Shown: in pieces, positions 15,017 to 23,846 of the stretch | Layout: each line of letters starts with the position of its first letter | How positions within the stretch are numbered: the stretch's first letter is position 1 | Assembly: GCA_902494195.1 (NCBI GenBank) | Contig: CABUSH010000013.1 | Span: 1 to 55,937, forward strand | Source of the DNA: an uncultured Collinsella sp. | GTDB lineage: Bacteria > Actinomycetota > Coriobacteriia > Coriobacteriales > Coriobacteriaceae | Direction of reading: 5' to 3' | Length of the DNA: 55,937 bases | Program-made: the position numbers and the translations under genes | The notes under the pieces: model-generated | Databases searched by the model: none | What the model was told of the DNA's origin: nothing | What the model saw: only the letters and a program-made list of their open reading frames with translations

Positions 15017-17512
15017 ATGACCGCAACCGCCAGTCGAACCACCAACCGCAGACCCGAGCTTTTGGCGCCCGCCGGAGGTCCCGAGCCCTTTGCCGCCGCA
15101 CTCGCCGCCGGGGCAGACGCCATCTACTGCGGCATGGGCAGCTTCAACGCCCGCCGCAAGGCCACCAACTTTACCGACGAGGCCTTTGAGCAAGCCTGCC
15201 GCGCCGCGCATCTAGCCGGGTCGCGCGTCTACGTCACGGTCAACATCGTCATCAAGCAGTCCGAGATGGGCGATGCGCTGCAACTCATCCACCGCTGCTC
15301 CACGCTGGGCGCCGATGCCTTCATTATCCAGGACTGGGGCCTGTTCTTTGAGGTCAAGCGCACGATGCCCGGCATCGAGACACACATCTCGACACAGGCG
15401 AACATCCACGACGACCGCGGAACTATCTGGTGCCGTGAGCAGGGCGCCGACCGCGTGACCCTCTCGCGCGAGCTCTCCATCGACGAGATCGCCGCCATCC
15501 ACGACGCCGCGCCCGATGTCGACCTTGAGGTCTTTAGCCACGGCGCCATCTGCTTTTGCTACTCGGGTCTGTGCCTGCTGTCGAGCTTTGCCATGGCGGG
15601 ACGATCGGCCAACCGCGGCATGTGCGCCCAGCCCTGCCGCCTGCCCTACGAGCTGATCGACGAGAACGGCCGCTCGCTCTCCCCCGCCGGTCGCGAGCGC
15701 GCGCTGTGCCCGCGCGACACCAACACGTCGCAGCTTGTTCGCCGTCTGTATGACGCCGGCGCCGCATCGCTCAAGCTCGAGGGCCGCATGAAGACTCCCG
15801 ATTACGTGTACTCCATCGTCGATGTGTACCGTCACCAGATTGACGATATGCTGGCCGATGTTTCGACCTCCAAGGATGAGGATGCAGCCCGCCAGCGCCA
15901 GCTCAAGCGCTGCTTTAATCGCGACTTCACGCACGCCTACCAGAATGGCACCTCGGGCGACGAGATGATGAGCTACGAGCGCTCCAACAACCGCGGCCAG
16001 ATTGTGGGCACGGTGCTGGGCAGCCGTCTGGCCAACCGCGATGTGCGCGGGCTCAAGCCCGACGATCGCCGTCGCCGCGCCGCCATCGCCCGCATTGAGC
16101 TGTTTGAGCCCGTGGGCAAGGGCGACCTGCTGGAGCTTCGCCACGATAACGAATTTGACCAGTTCCTGACCACCATTGCCGCCGATGATGCCGCCGCGGG
16201 CGACATCATCGAATGCCGCGTGCCCCGCAGCATGCCCGAGGGTTGCCGCGTCCGCGTGATTCGCAGTCAGCGTGCCATCGACGCCGCCGGCGCCGCGCTC
16301 AAGCGCGATGTGCTGCGCCGCCGAGCTGTTGATGTGTCCGTCGTGGCGCGTCTGGGCGAGCCGTTTACCGTTACGCTCATCTGCTGTGACAACCCCGCGC
16401 TCACCGCCACCGCCACGGGCTTCACCGTCGAGGCCGCCAAGACCCGCGCCGTCGAGGCATCCGATCTGGTTGAGCACGTCGGGCGCATGGGCTCCTCTCC
16501 CTTTGAGGCCGCGAGCTTTGACGTGGCCCTAGACGAGAGTTGCGGCATGGGCTTTTCCGCCGTGCACAAGGTGCGCGCCGCCGCTTGTAAGGCGCTGGAA
16601 GAGGCCATTCTGGCACCGTATGAGGAGCGCGCGAAAACGCTCGAGCTGCCGGCGATTGTAACCAGTGATTCCCGCCCCGCGCCCGAGCACTACCGCGACG
16701 AGCCGCAGATCTGCGCCACCGTCACCACGCTCGAAGCCGCCGAGGCAGCTCGTGCCGAGGGCGCCACGCGCATCTATATGACCACCGACGCGCTCGACGC
16801 GGCCGAGCTCTCCCCCGCCGATGTATTTGAGCAGGGCATCGTACCCGTACTCGACGAGGTCTGCCGCGCCGTTGACCACGTACGCGTCGATCCCTGGATC
16901 AATGCCGGAGCCACCGTCGCCGTCGGCAATATCTCCGAGCTCGCCGTAGCCGCGCATGCCGGCGCCACGGCCGAGATTCGATCCTGCCTGCCGGTGCATA
17001 ACACGCCCTGCATGGAGGCGCTTGCCGAGCGCGGAGCCGGTGCGTTTTGGCTCTCGCCCGAGATCACGCTCGACGAGATTGTCTCGCTCGGCGCCGCCGC
17101 GCCCGCGACTCTGGGCATCACCGTCTTTGGCCGCCCGCGCGTCATGACAAGCGAGCATTGCATTCTGCAGGTTGCCAACGGCTGCATCCACGATTGCGCC
17201 AACTGCCGCCTGCGTGCCCGCAAGCTCTCGCTCAAGAATATCGACGGAAAAGTCATGCCGGTGCGTACCGACATCCACGGCCGCTCACGCCTGTACGACG
17301 CCTACCCCATCGACCTCACGCCGCAGGTTCCGCAGCTGCTCGATGCCGGCGTGCGCCGTCTTATGGTCGACGGAACCTTGCTCGAGGCCGAAGAGGTGGG
17401 CCGAGCCGTCGCACGCGTCCGTCGCGCCGTCGAGGCGGCTCAAGCCGGCCGTAAGCCCGCCGCCCGCCTGCGCGGGGCGACCTCGGGCTGCATGTTTGTG
17501 GGAATTAGCTAA
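15017..17512 (+). CDS. U32 family peptidase-like protein (RlhA/YhbU-type)
   Basis: An 831-residue protein of the U32 'collagenase-like' family. The N-terminus has the family opening ELLAPAGGPEPFAAALAAGADAIYCG, shown here only by its key parts ELLAPAGG and AIYCG, and the U32 signature region lies near residues 170-215 (EVFSHGAICFCYSGLC, then MCAQPCR). A central DUF3656-like region follows and a Cys-rich segment NGCIHDCANC sits near 720. Relatives in E. coli act in RNA hydroxylation rather than proteolysis (RlhA, TrhP), so a tRNA/rRNA modification role is at least as likely as a peptidase. The ribosome site AAAGGCAGGAT precedes the ATG. A possible -10 TATACT is at 14979-14984. The pseudouridine synthase follows after 15 bp. 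Confidence 0.85.
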   Translation: MTATASRTTNRRPELLAPAGGPEPFAAALAAGADAIYCGMGSFNARRKATNFTDEAFEQACRAAHLAGSRVYVTVNIVIKQSEMGDALQLIHRCSTLGADAFIIQDWGLFFEVKRTMPGIETHISTQANIHDDRGTIWCREQGADRVTLSRELSIDEIAAIHDAAPDVDLEVFSHGAICFCYSGLCLLSSFAMAGRSANRGMCAQPCRLPYELIDENGRSLSPAGRERALCPRDTNTSQLVRRLYDAGAASLKLEGRMKTPDYVYSIVDVYRHQIDDMLADVSTSKDEDAARQRQLKRCFNRDFTHAYQNGTSGDEMMSYERSNNRGQIVGTVLGSRLANRDVRGLKPDDRRRRAAIARIELFEPVGKGDLLELRHDNEFDQFLTTIAADDAAAGDIIECRVPRSMPEGCRVRVIRSQRAIDAAGAALKRDVLRRRAVDVSVVARLGEPFTVTLICCDNPALTATATGFTVEAAKTRAVEASDLVEHVGRMGSSPFEAASFDVALDESCGMGFSAVHKVRAAACKALEEAILAPYEERAKTLELPAIVTSDSRPAPEHYRDEPQICATVTTLEAAEAARAEGATRIYMTTDALDAAELSPADVFEQGIVPVLDEVCRAVDHVRVDPWINAGATVAVGNISELAVAAHAGATAEIRSCLPVHNTPCMEALAERGAGAFWLSPEITLDEIVSLGAAAPATLGITVFGRPRVMTSEHCILQVANGCIHDCANCRLRARKLSLKNIDGKVMPVRTDIHGRSRLYDAYPIDLTPQVPQLLDAGVRRLMVDGTLLEAEEVGRAVARVRRAVEAAQAGRKPAARLRGATSGCMFVGIS

Positions 17513-17527
17513 CCGAAAGGCTTACAC

Positions 17528-18187
17528 GTGAACGAAGAACCTCAAGTCCTCTACTGCGACGCCTGGCTCATGGCCATCGACAAGCCCGCCGGCATGATCG
17601 TCCACGGCGACGGCACCGGCGAGCGCACGCTTACCGACTACGCCAGCGATCTGCTGCTGGCGATGGGCGACGGCTTTGCCGCGACTGACATGCAGCCGCT
17701 CAACCGCTTGGACCGCGACACCACCGGCGTGGTGCTGTTCTCGCTCGACAAACAGACGCAGCCCGCCTTTGACCAGATGGTGAACGACCACGCCTTCGAA
17801 AAGCACTATCTGGCGCTCGCCGAGGGCAAGATCGACTGGAACGAGAAGCTCATCGACAAGCCCATCGCCCGCGACCGCCACGATAGCCGCAAGATGCGCG
17901 TTGGCGCCAGCGGCAAGCCGTCTCAGACGCGCGTCAAGGTACTCAAGCGTCTTAAGAGCCGCCGAGGCCTGCCCGCGCGCTCGTATATCGATGTCGAGTT
18001 GCTCACCGGCCGCAAGCACCAAATCCGTGTGCATCTGGCTAGCGAGCGTCATCCCCTGGTTGGCGACGACCTGTACGGCACGCCGCGTCCTTGCGGCCTC
18101 ATGCTCCATGCCCACAGCGTGTCCTTCACGCATCCCGTAACCGGCGAGCATATCTATATCGAAGCCCCCTGCCCCTGGGAGCCCTAA
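17528..18187 (+). CDS. RluA family pseudouridine synthase
   Basis: A 219-residue RNA pseudouridylate synthase. The catalytic aspartate lies in NRLDRDTTGVVLF near residue 62, and LLTGRKHQIRVHLA near 160 is the second family signature. No S4 domain is present, so it is a compact RluA-type enzyme; the target uridine cannot be inferred. Start is GTG with GAAAGG 7 bp upstream. Co-directional with, and 15 bp behind, the U32 gene, which may link two RNA-modification activities. Confidence 0.88.
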   Translation: MNEEPQVLYCDAWLMAIDKPAGMIVHGDGTGERTLTDYASDLLLAMGDGFAATDMQPLNRLDRDTTGVVLFSLDKQTQPAFDQMVNDHAFEKHYLALAEGKIDWNEKLIDKPIARDRHDSRKMRVGASGKPSQTRVKVLKRLKSRRGLPARSYIDVELLTGRKHQIRVHLASERHPLVGDDLYGTPRPCGLMLHAHSVSFTHPVTGEHIYIEAPCPWEP

Positions 18188-18225
18188 AACCTGCCGAAAA
18201 GGGACAGGTTTATTTTGGCAGGTTT
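18185..18225. repeat. GGGACAGG-containing palindrome, probable terminator
   Basis: Arms AAAACCTGCC and GGCAGGTTTT enclose GAAAAGGGACAGGTTTATTTT. The same internal word occurs at 44150-44165 and inverted at 46098-46114. It overlaps the stop of the pseudouridine synthase gene and could terminate it. Confidence 0.6.
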
Positions 18226-18241
18226 TATCTGGACAAACGTC

Positions 18242-18281
18242 AAAACCACCACAAAGGTTCCTGCCCCTTCGCGGTGGTTTT
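18242..18281. repeat. Second palindrome, AAAACCACC type
   Basis: Arms AAAACCACC (18242-18250) and GGTGGTTTT (18273-18281) flank a loop with CTGCCCC. It follows the DeoR gene on the minus strand and could act as its terminator. Confidence 0.5.
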
Positions 18282-18303
18282 GGCCTTAGCCCGTCCCTTG
18301 CTG

Positions 18304-19050
18304 TTAGACCGTGATGACGTTGTCCATTGCCCGGTACTTGGCGGGGACCTCGCCTGCGGTAATAATCGTTGCGTCGCGGAAGTCCGCAAACTTGACGGGC
18401 GCCACCATGCCAAATTTACTGGCGTCCGAGATTACGAAGCGCTTGGCCGTATGGCGCATCGAGATACGCTTTACTTGCGCCTCCTCGATATCGGGCGCCG
18501 TGAAGCCCTGCTCGGCGGCAATGCCGTTAGAGCCCCAAAATCCACAGTTGAAGTTGTAGCGGTCTAAGGTTGCCAAGGCATCGGGGCCAACGAGCGCCTC
18601 GGTCTCGGGTTTGAGCTCGCCGCCCAGCACCACGGTACGCATGCCGCGCAAAGCAAGGCGTTGAGCATGGAGCACGGAATCGGTCACATAGGTGACATCT
18701 TCAAGGTGTGGAAGATGCTCGATGAGCCTGAGCGTCGTCGAACCCGAGTCGATGTATACAAAGCTCTCGGGCTCCACAAGCGCCGCCGCACGGGCGCAGA
18801 TACGCTCCTTGTCGTCGTTATGGAGGTCGCTGCGCTCATTAAGCGTTAGGTCGCGCGTCACGTGCGCGCGCTCAAGACTCGTCGCTCCACCGTGGACCTT
18901 GGCGATGCGATGCGCTCGGTCGAGCGTCTGCAGGTCGCGCCGAATGGTAGACGCCGTCACGCCCAGGGTATCGGCAAGCTCCGGCACGGTAACCGAGCCG
19001 GCCTGCTGCACCATCGACACGATCGCGTTGAGCCTATCTTCCGCCAGCAT
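18304..19050 (-). CDS. DeoR/GlpR family transcriptional regulator
   Basis: A 248-residue repressor-type regulator. An N-terminal DeoR winged helix (about 4-57, with TVPELADTLGVTASTIRRDL) is followed by the sugar-phosphate-sensing DeoRC domain (DSGSTTLRLIEHL near 98). Start ATG at 19050 has GGAGGAG 6 bp upstream, located only 3 bp after the stop of the oxidoreductase, so the two are translationally close and co-transcribed. It probably senses a phosphorylated sugar related to the neighbour's substrate. Confidence 0.9.
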   Translation of the reverse strand: MLAEDRLNAIVSMVQQAGSVTVPELADTLGVTASTIRRDLQTLDRAHRIAKVHGGATSLERAHVTRDLTLNERSDLHNDDKERICARAAALVEPESFVYIDSGSTTLRLIEHLPHLEDVTYVTDSVLHAQRLALRGMRTVVLGGELKPETEALVGPDALATLDRYNFNCGFWGSNGIAAEQGFTAPDIEEAQVKRISMRHTAKRFVISDASKFGMVAPVKFADFRDATIITAGEVPAKYRAMDNVITV

Positions 19051-19053
19051 CGC

Positions 19054-20133
19054 TTACTCCTCCTCGGGGTACACAACTCCCCAGTCGGCGCGTAGCTTGG
19101 TCATAAGCTCCATAACATCAGAAGCATAATCCAGCAGCTCGCGCTTCAAATCATCGCCGGCAACGGCCTTCTCCAGGTCGGCCATCTCGTAGCACAGTGC
19201 GTAGGCCTCGGTGCCAGCGTGGACCTCCTCGCGGTGACCGTCTGCAGTCCACACGATGGTCGCATGGTCGGCACGCGGATACTCGTTGACCTCGATATAA
19301 CACTTGTCGCAGCTGATAACCGAGCGCTTGGGCTGCTTGGAGTGGAGCGTAAGGCTCACCACGCCCAGCTGCTGCTCGGCGTTACGGCAGACAATGCCAC
19401 CCGCGACGTCAACGCCAGTCTCGCAGGTATTGCCCAGAGACACGACCTCCGCGGGTTGACTGGCCATAAAGAGGCGCATGACGGACAGGGCATACACGCC
19501 AATATCGAGCATGGCGCCGCCGGCAAGACTGCGATTGTAGAAGCGGTTGGTCAGGTCACCGTACTCCTTATAGCTACCAAAGTTGAGCTGGGCGAGGTTC
19601 ATGCGGCCAAAGTCGCCCGCATCCATGCGACGGCGCAGCTCCTGATACAGCGGCATGTGGAGCACCGTTGTGGCGTCCATGAGGACCACGTTATGCTCGT
19701 CGGCAATGGCACGTGCCTCGTCGAGCTCGGCGGAGTTGAGGGTAATGGCCTTCTCGCAGAGCACGTGCTTGCCAGCCGCCAGAGCGGCGCGCAGGTAGGT
19801 GATATGCGTGTTATGCGGGGTGGTGATATAGACTGCGTCAATGTCCGGATCGGCATAGAGGTCCTCGACCGTTTCATAGACCTTCTCGATGCCATACTGC
19901 TCAGCAAAAGCTTGAGCCTTGGACAGCGTGCGGTTGGCGACGCCCGCAAGCTTGCGACCGGCAAGAGCGAGAGACTGGGCCATCTGGTTGGCGATAACGC
20001 CGCACCCGATCACAGCCCAGCGGAGCTCAGGGGCCGTAAAGATATCATCGGGGAACGGCCGATCCTGGACCGAGGCAAACGCCGCCTTTGCGGCTGCCTC
20101 GGCGTCGAGCGGAGCCTGTTTGTAATCTGCCAT
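19054..20133 (-). CDS. Gfo/Idh/MocA family NAD(P)-dependent oxidoreductase
   Basis: A 359-residue dehydrogenase with an N-terminal Rossmann fold (IGCGVIANQMAQSLA near 40), the family EKP-like motif CEKAITLN near 125 in which the usual proline is Ala, and a C-terminal dimerisation domain. Such enzymes act on inositols, hexoses or other sugar derivatives; the substrate is not predictable. Ribosome site AGGAGG 6 bp upstream. It lies upstream of its DeoR partner in one transcription unit. The upstream region is full of short A+T/GC repeats that may be DeoR operators. Confidence 0.87.
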   Translation of the reverse strand: MADYKQAPLDAEAAAKAAFASVQDRPFPDDIFTAPELRWAVIGCGVIANQMAQSLALAGRKLAGVANRTLSKAQAFAEQYGIEKVYETVEDLYADPDIDAVYITTPHNTHITYLRAALAAGKHVLCEKAITLNSAELDEARAIADEHNVVLMDATTVLHMPLYQELRRRMDAGDFGRMNLAQLNFGSYKEYGDLTNRFYNRSLAGGAMLDIGVYALSVMRLFMASQPAEVVSLGNTCETGVDVAGGIVCRNAEQQLGVVSLTLHSKQPKRSVISCDKCYIEVNEYPRADHATIVWTADGHREEVHAGTEAYALCYEMADLEKAVAGDDLKRELLDYASDVMELMTKLRADWGVVYPEEE

Positions 20134-20586
20134 GATGTGCCTCCTGAGTCATCGGAAGTCCTTCATTTCAACAACCTTATATTCGCACAAATACGCGCAC
20201 ATTTGCTTGTGTTTGCGTGTTTATTTGCTTATCGGTCATTATTTAACCATAGTTAGCAGATATTTGCGCGGCCATGCGCATCATCGCGCAAGACTCTGCG
20301 CGTAAATGCGCATGTGACAATCCTTGTGAAACATATAGAGGCGGAGCACCAAAGCCCTAAAGACAGAGCCAGCTGTATTACTTCACCCCTCTGGGGGCAC
20401 CAGACATCGAAGGACTGTCCCTAGGTGCCGCTTTCGTTGAAGCCTATCCTAGATGGCCAGATATACAGATCTAAAGACCGTCCCCATCAACTAGCCGTTT
20501 AAGAACGTCCCCAACGACTAGTCATTTATGTCTGTCCCCAATGAGTGCAATCACTCATTTAAGTCTGTCCCCAATGAGTGGGGATA
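20134..20586. other. Intergenic region with DeoR-type repeats and GGGAC elements
   Basis: 20185-20230 contains repeated (G)CAAAT/ACAAATA half-sites, a plausible operator block for the DeoR regulator. 20262-20312 carries several TGCGC words in opposite orientations (TTGCGCG/CGCGCAA). 20395-20580 holds a hairpin GGCACC/GGTGCC and four copies of a C-GTCCCCA word (near 20480, 20508, 20536 and 20568), the GGGGAC repeat family also seen elsewhere. No gene is visible. Confidence 0.5.
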
Positions 20587-20623
20587 GAAAAAGGCCCGGG
20601 TGCCGTGGGGCATCCGGGCCTTT
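20587..20623 (-). terminator. Terminator after rplX
   Basis: Stem AAAGGCCCGG/CCGGGCCTTT (20590-20599 and 20614-20623), extended by an inner TGCC/GGCA pairing, is preceded on the plus strand by AAAAA, giving a U-run on the minus strand. It closes the ribosomal protein operon right after rplX. Confidence 0.88.
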
Positions 20624-20649
20624 GCTAGCAACTTGATGTTGCGGGCAGC

Positions 20650-20955
20650 TTAGAACTTGTGGCCGCACTTCTTGCAGACGCGCAGCTTGTTCTTGCCGTC
20701 CTTCTCGTGACCAACGCGGGTAACCTTACCGCACTCGGGGCAAACGAGATTGACGTTGGAGGCGTCGATGGGAGCCTCCTGCGAAACGATGCCGCCCTGC
20801 TGGTTGGCAGCGTTGGGCTTGACGGCCTTCTTGACGACCGAAACGCCCTCGACAACGACCTTGTTCTCGGCGGGGAGAGCACGCAGGACAACGCCCTGCT
20901 TGCCGCGATCCTTACCAGAGAGAACCTGGACCTTATCGCCCTTCTTGATATACAT
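20650..20955 (-). CDS. rplX: 50S ribosomal protein L24
   Basis: 101 residues, the usual size. The KOW motif KGDKVQVLSGKDRGKQGVV is at the N-terminus. The C-terminus has CPECGKVTRV...CKKCGHKF, a zinc-ribbon-type four-Cys form. It nucleates assembly of the large subunit. This is the last gene of the operon; rplE, rpsN and rpsH do not follow. Confidence 0.97.
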   Translation of the reverse strand: MYIKKGDKVQVLSGKDRGKQGVVLRALPAENKVVVEGVSVVKKAVKPNAANQQGGIVSQEAPIDASNVNLVCPECGKVTRVGHEKDGKNKLRVCKKCGHKF

Positions 20956-20968
20956 ATATCTCCCCTAA

Positions 20969-21337
20969 CTACAGGGTCTCGGGAGCGAGCGAGACGATCT
21001 TCATGTACTTCTTGTCACGAAGCTCGCGAGCGACGGGCCCGAAGATACGGGTGCCGACGGGCGAACCATCGTTGTTGATGACAACGCAGGCGTTCTCATC
21101 AAAGCGAATGTAGGAGCCATCCTTGCGGCGGATCTCCTTAACGGTGCGAACGACGACGCAACGGACAACGTCCTTCTTCTTGACGTTGGCGCCAGGGGTA
21201 GCCTCCTGGACAGCACCGATGAACACATCGCCGATGCCTGCATAACGACGCTTGGAACCGCCAAGCACCTTGATGCAGCGAATCTTGCGAGCGCCGGAGT
21301 TGTCGGCGACGTTCAGCATGGTTTGCATCTGAATCAT
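20969..21337 (-). CDS. rplN: 50S ribosomal protein L14
   Basis: 122 residues, full length, with the classical opening IQMQTMLNVADNSGARK and the GDVFIGAVQEATPG segment. It forms an intersubunit bridge. It lies 13 bp before rplX and 118 bp after rpsQ; that spacer holds no recognised gene. Confidence 0.97.
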   Translation of the reverse strand: MIQMQTMLNVADNSGARKIRCIKVLGGSKRRYAGIGDVFIGAVQEATPGANVKKKDVVRCVVVRTVKEIRRKDGSYIRFDENACVVINNDGSPVGTRIFGPVARELRDKKYMKIVSLAPETL

Positions 21338-21455
21338 GGTAGATGTTCCTCCGAACTAAGAACCGAAGAGAGGTGCGCAGCCTTTATACGGCCCGTGGTA
21401 TGCAAGCCAGGCATACGCACATCTTCGGAAACGTACAAGTCGTAAGAGCGACTGC

Positions 21456-21716
21456 TTATTTAGCGCGCTCGACGACCTCGATGAGGCGCCAACGCTTCAT
21501 CTTGGACATAGGACGGGTCTCCATAACGCGGACGGTATCGCCCACGCCAGCCGTGCACTCCTCGTCGTGAGCGTGCAGCTTCTTGGAGCTGGTCATCATC
21601 TTGCCGTACTTGGGGTGACGCTTGCGCTCGGTGATGGTGACAACAATGGTCTTGGCACCGGAGACGGAGGTAACGACACCCGTACGGACCTTACGCGAGT
21701 TACGCGAATCAGTCAT
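21456..21716 (-). CDS. rpsQ: 30S ribosomal protein S17
   Basis: 86 residues with the family core GVVTSVSGAKTIVVTI and the HDEECTAGVGDTVRVMETRP segment. It binds 16S rRNA in early assembly. ATG start, in the usual position after rpmC. Confidence 0.97.
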   Translation of the reverse strand: MTDSRNSRKVRTGVVTSVSGAKTIVVTITERKRHPKYGKMMTSSKKLHAHDEECTAGVGDTVRVMETRPMSKMKRWRLIEVVERAK

Positions 21717-21732
21717 GTTCTCTCCTTAGGTC

Positions 21733-21948
21733 CTACTCGGCGACAGCGGACTTCTCCGCTGCGATCTCGCGGGCGCGCTGCTCCGTGAGGACGCGAGCGA
21801 TGTCCTTCTTCACGGTGTTGACGCGAGCGGTGTTGTCCAGCTGGCTGGTGGCCATCTGGAAACGAAGGTTAAAGAGCTCGGCGCGCATTTCCTTCAGCTT
21901 CTCAACGAGCTGAGCGTCCGAGAGCTCACGAATCTCTGCGGGCTTCAT
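21733..21948 (-). CDS. rpmC: 50S ribosomal protein L29
   Basis: 71 residues with the L29 core ELFNLRFQMATSQLDN. It sits at the exit-tunnel rim. Its ATG overlaps the rplP stop codon by one base (TAATG), indicating translational coupling. Confidence 0.97.
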   Translation of the reverse strand: MKPAEIRELSDAQLVEKLKEMRAELFNLRFQMATSQLDNTARVNTVKKDIARVLTEQRAREIAAEKSAVAE

Positions 21949-22451
21949 TAGTTCTCCTCCTTGGCGGCGGCGGCGTCCTCAGCAGCCCACTTGGCCTCGA
22001 GAGCGGCCTCCTCAGCCATCTCCTTCTCGATGCGCTGCTCAGCGTTCTTGGCAGCAACAATCTTGGTCTTGATGGGAAGCTTGTGCTGTGCAAGACGCAG
22101 AGCCTCGCGAGCGACCTCCTCGGGCACGCCCTTGACCTCGAACATGATGCGGCCGGGCTTGACGACGGCCACCCACTCCTCGGGGTTACCCTTACCAGAA
22201 CCCATGCGAGTCTCGGCAGGCTTCTTGGTGATGGGCTTATCGGGGAAGATCGTGATGTAGACACGACCGCCACGCTTCATGTAGCGGGTCATGGCAATAC
22301 GAGCGGCCTCGATCTGACGGTTGGTGATCCAATGGGCCTCGAGAGCCTGGATACCAAACTCGCCGAAATGCAGCTCGGTATTACCCTTGGCCTGGCCCTT
22401 CATGGAGCCACGCTGCACCTTGCGGTGAAGAATACGCTTAGGGGCAAGCAC
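21948..22451 (-). CDS. rplP: 50S ribosomal protein L16 with acidic C-terminal tail
   Basis: 167 residues against the usual ~137-145. The L16 core (PKRILHRKVQRG, then RGGRVYITIFPDKP and the GSGKGNPEEWVAVVKPG segment) is intact, followed by an extra ~28-residue Ala/Glu-rich helix-prone tail. GTG start overlaps the rpsC stop by one base (TAGTG). The tail may be lineage-specific. Confidence 0.96.
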   Translation of the reverse strand: MLAPKRILHRKVQRGSMKGQAKGNTELHFGEFGIQALEAHWITNRQIEAARIAMTRYMKRGGRVYITIFPDKPITKKPAETRMGSGKGNPEEWVAVVKPGRIMFEVKGVPEEVAREALRLAQHKLPIKTKIVAAKNAEQRIEKEMAEEAALEAKWAAEDAAAAKEEN

Positions 22452-23161
22452 TACTGACCCCTCCTCTCGGAGTTACGACGACGAGGACGGGAAGAGCCCT
22501 CGAGTGCAGGGTTGGGAACAGGCTGGCCCGGGAGCTTCTCGCCCAGGTAGATCCAGACCTTCACGCCGCAAGCGCCCATGGTGGTGCTGGCGACAGCCGT
22601 GCCGTAGTCGATCTTGGCACGGAGGGTGTGCAGAGGCACGCGACCCTCGCGGTACCACTCACGACGGCCCATCTCGGCACCGCCGAGACGACCGGAGCAC
22701 TGGATACGGATGCCCTTAGCGCCGGCCTTGCGGGCAGACTGGACAGCCTTGCGCATAGCGCGACGGAAGGCAACGCGGCCCTCGAGCTGCTCGGCGATAG
22801 ACTGAGCAACGAGGTTGGCGTCGAGCTCGGGGCGCTTGATCTCGACAACGTCGACGGAGAGCTGGCCCTTGGAGACGCCAGCGACCTTCTCGAGCTCGGT
22901 GCGGAGGGTATCGATCTCGGCACCCTTCTTACCGATGACAACGCCGGGGCGAGCGGTGAGGATGATGACCTTCACCTTGTCGCCAGCGCGCTCGATCTCG
23001 ACGCGGGAGACAGCTGCGCGGGAAAGACGCTTCTCGAGGTACTTGCGGATCTCGAGATCGTTACCGAGGGTCTTAGCGTAATCCTTCTCTGCGAACCAGC
23101 GGGAGCGCCAGTTCTCGGTGATGCCAAGACGGAAGCCGGTGGGGTAGACTTTCTGACCCAT
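22451..23161 (-). CDS. rpsC: 30S ribosomal protein S3
   Basis: 236 residues. The KH domain carries RPGVVIGKKGAEIDTLR near residue 65, and the C-terminal domain the ARREWYREGRVPLHTLRA-type segment (here GRREWYREGRVPLHTL). It shapes the mRNA entry site. Standard operon position between rplV and rplP. Confidence 0.97.
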   Translation of the reverse strand: MGQKVYPTGFRLGITENWRSRWFAEKDYAKTLGNDLEIRKYLEKRLSRAAVSRVEIERAGDKVKVIILTARPGVVIGKKGAEIDTLRTELEKVAGVSKGQLSVDVVEIKRPELDANLVAQSIAEQLEGRVAFRRAMRKAVQSARKAGAKGIRIQCSGRLGGAEMGRREWYREGRVPLHTLRAKIDYGTAVASTTMGACGVKVWIYLGEKLPGQPVPNPALEGSSRPRRRNSERRGQ

Positions 23162-23167
23162 ACAGCT

Positions 23168-23539
23168 TTACGCCTCCTTTCGAGGAGCAACGACGACGGT
23201 GATGTGGGAAGTACGCTTCAGAATGCGAGAAGCGGAACCCTTGGCGCGGGGACGGATGCGCTTAAGCGTCGGACCCTCGTCAACATAGGCAGCGGCGACA
23301 ACCAGGTTGTCAGCACGCAGACCGTTGTTGTTCTCGGCGTTCGCAACGGCGGAACGGAGAACCTTCTCGACATCCACGGCGACGGCGCGGTCGCAGAAGT
23401 GGAGGATGTCGAAGGCCTGAGCGACAGGCTTGCGGCGGATCAGATCGACCACCAGGCGGGCCTTGCTGGGGGAAACACGCACGTACTTAGCGACGGCGCG
23501 AACCTCGGTGGCCTCAGTTTCAATAGACTTAGTTGCCAT
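23168..23539 (-). CDS. rplV: 50S ribosomal protein L22
   Basis: 123 residues. Core segments YVRVSPSKARLVVDLIRRK and the long beta-hairpin/C-terminal part RAKGSASRILKRTSHITVVV are typical; the loop reaches the exit tunnel. ATG start, 6 bp before rpsC. Confidence 0.97.
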   Translation of the reverse strand: MATKSIETEATEVRAVAKYVRVSPSKARLVVDLIRRKPVAQAFDILHFCDRAVAVDVEKVLRSAVANAENNNGLRADNLVVAAAYVDEGPTLKRIRPRAKGSASRILKRTSHITVVVAPRKEA

Positions 23540-23553
23540 TTACGGTTAACCCC

Positions 23554-23814
23554 CTATTTGGCCTTGTGGCCACGGAACGTACGAGTCGGCGCGAACTCGC
23601 CGAGCTTGTGACCAACCATGGACTCGGTAACATACACGGGCACATGCTTGCGGCCGTCGTGGACGGCGATGGTGTGACCAACCATCTCGGGGAAGATGGT
23701 GGACGCGCGGGACCAGGTCTTCACGACGTCCTTCTTGCCAGCCTCGTTCATCGCGGTGATACGCGAGAGAAGGCGAGTCTCCACGAACGGGCCCTTTTTG
23801 AGACTTCTGCTCAT
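23554..23814 (-). CDS. rpsS: 30S ribosomal protein S19
   Basis: 86 residues with the opening MSRSLKKGPFV and the signature TIAVHDGRKHVPVYVTESMV. It binds the 16S head with S13. Normal length and position. Confidence 0.97.
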   Translation of the reverse strand: MSRSLKKGPFVETRLLSRITAMNEAGKKDVVKTWSRASTIFPEMVGHTIAVHDGRKHVPVYVTESMVGHKLGEFAPTRTFRGHKAK

Positions 23815-23846
23815 AAGTGCTTTCTCCTAAAACTCGGTATCCGAAA

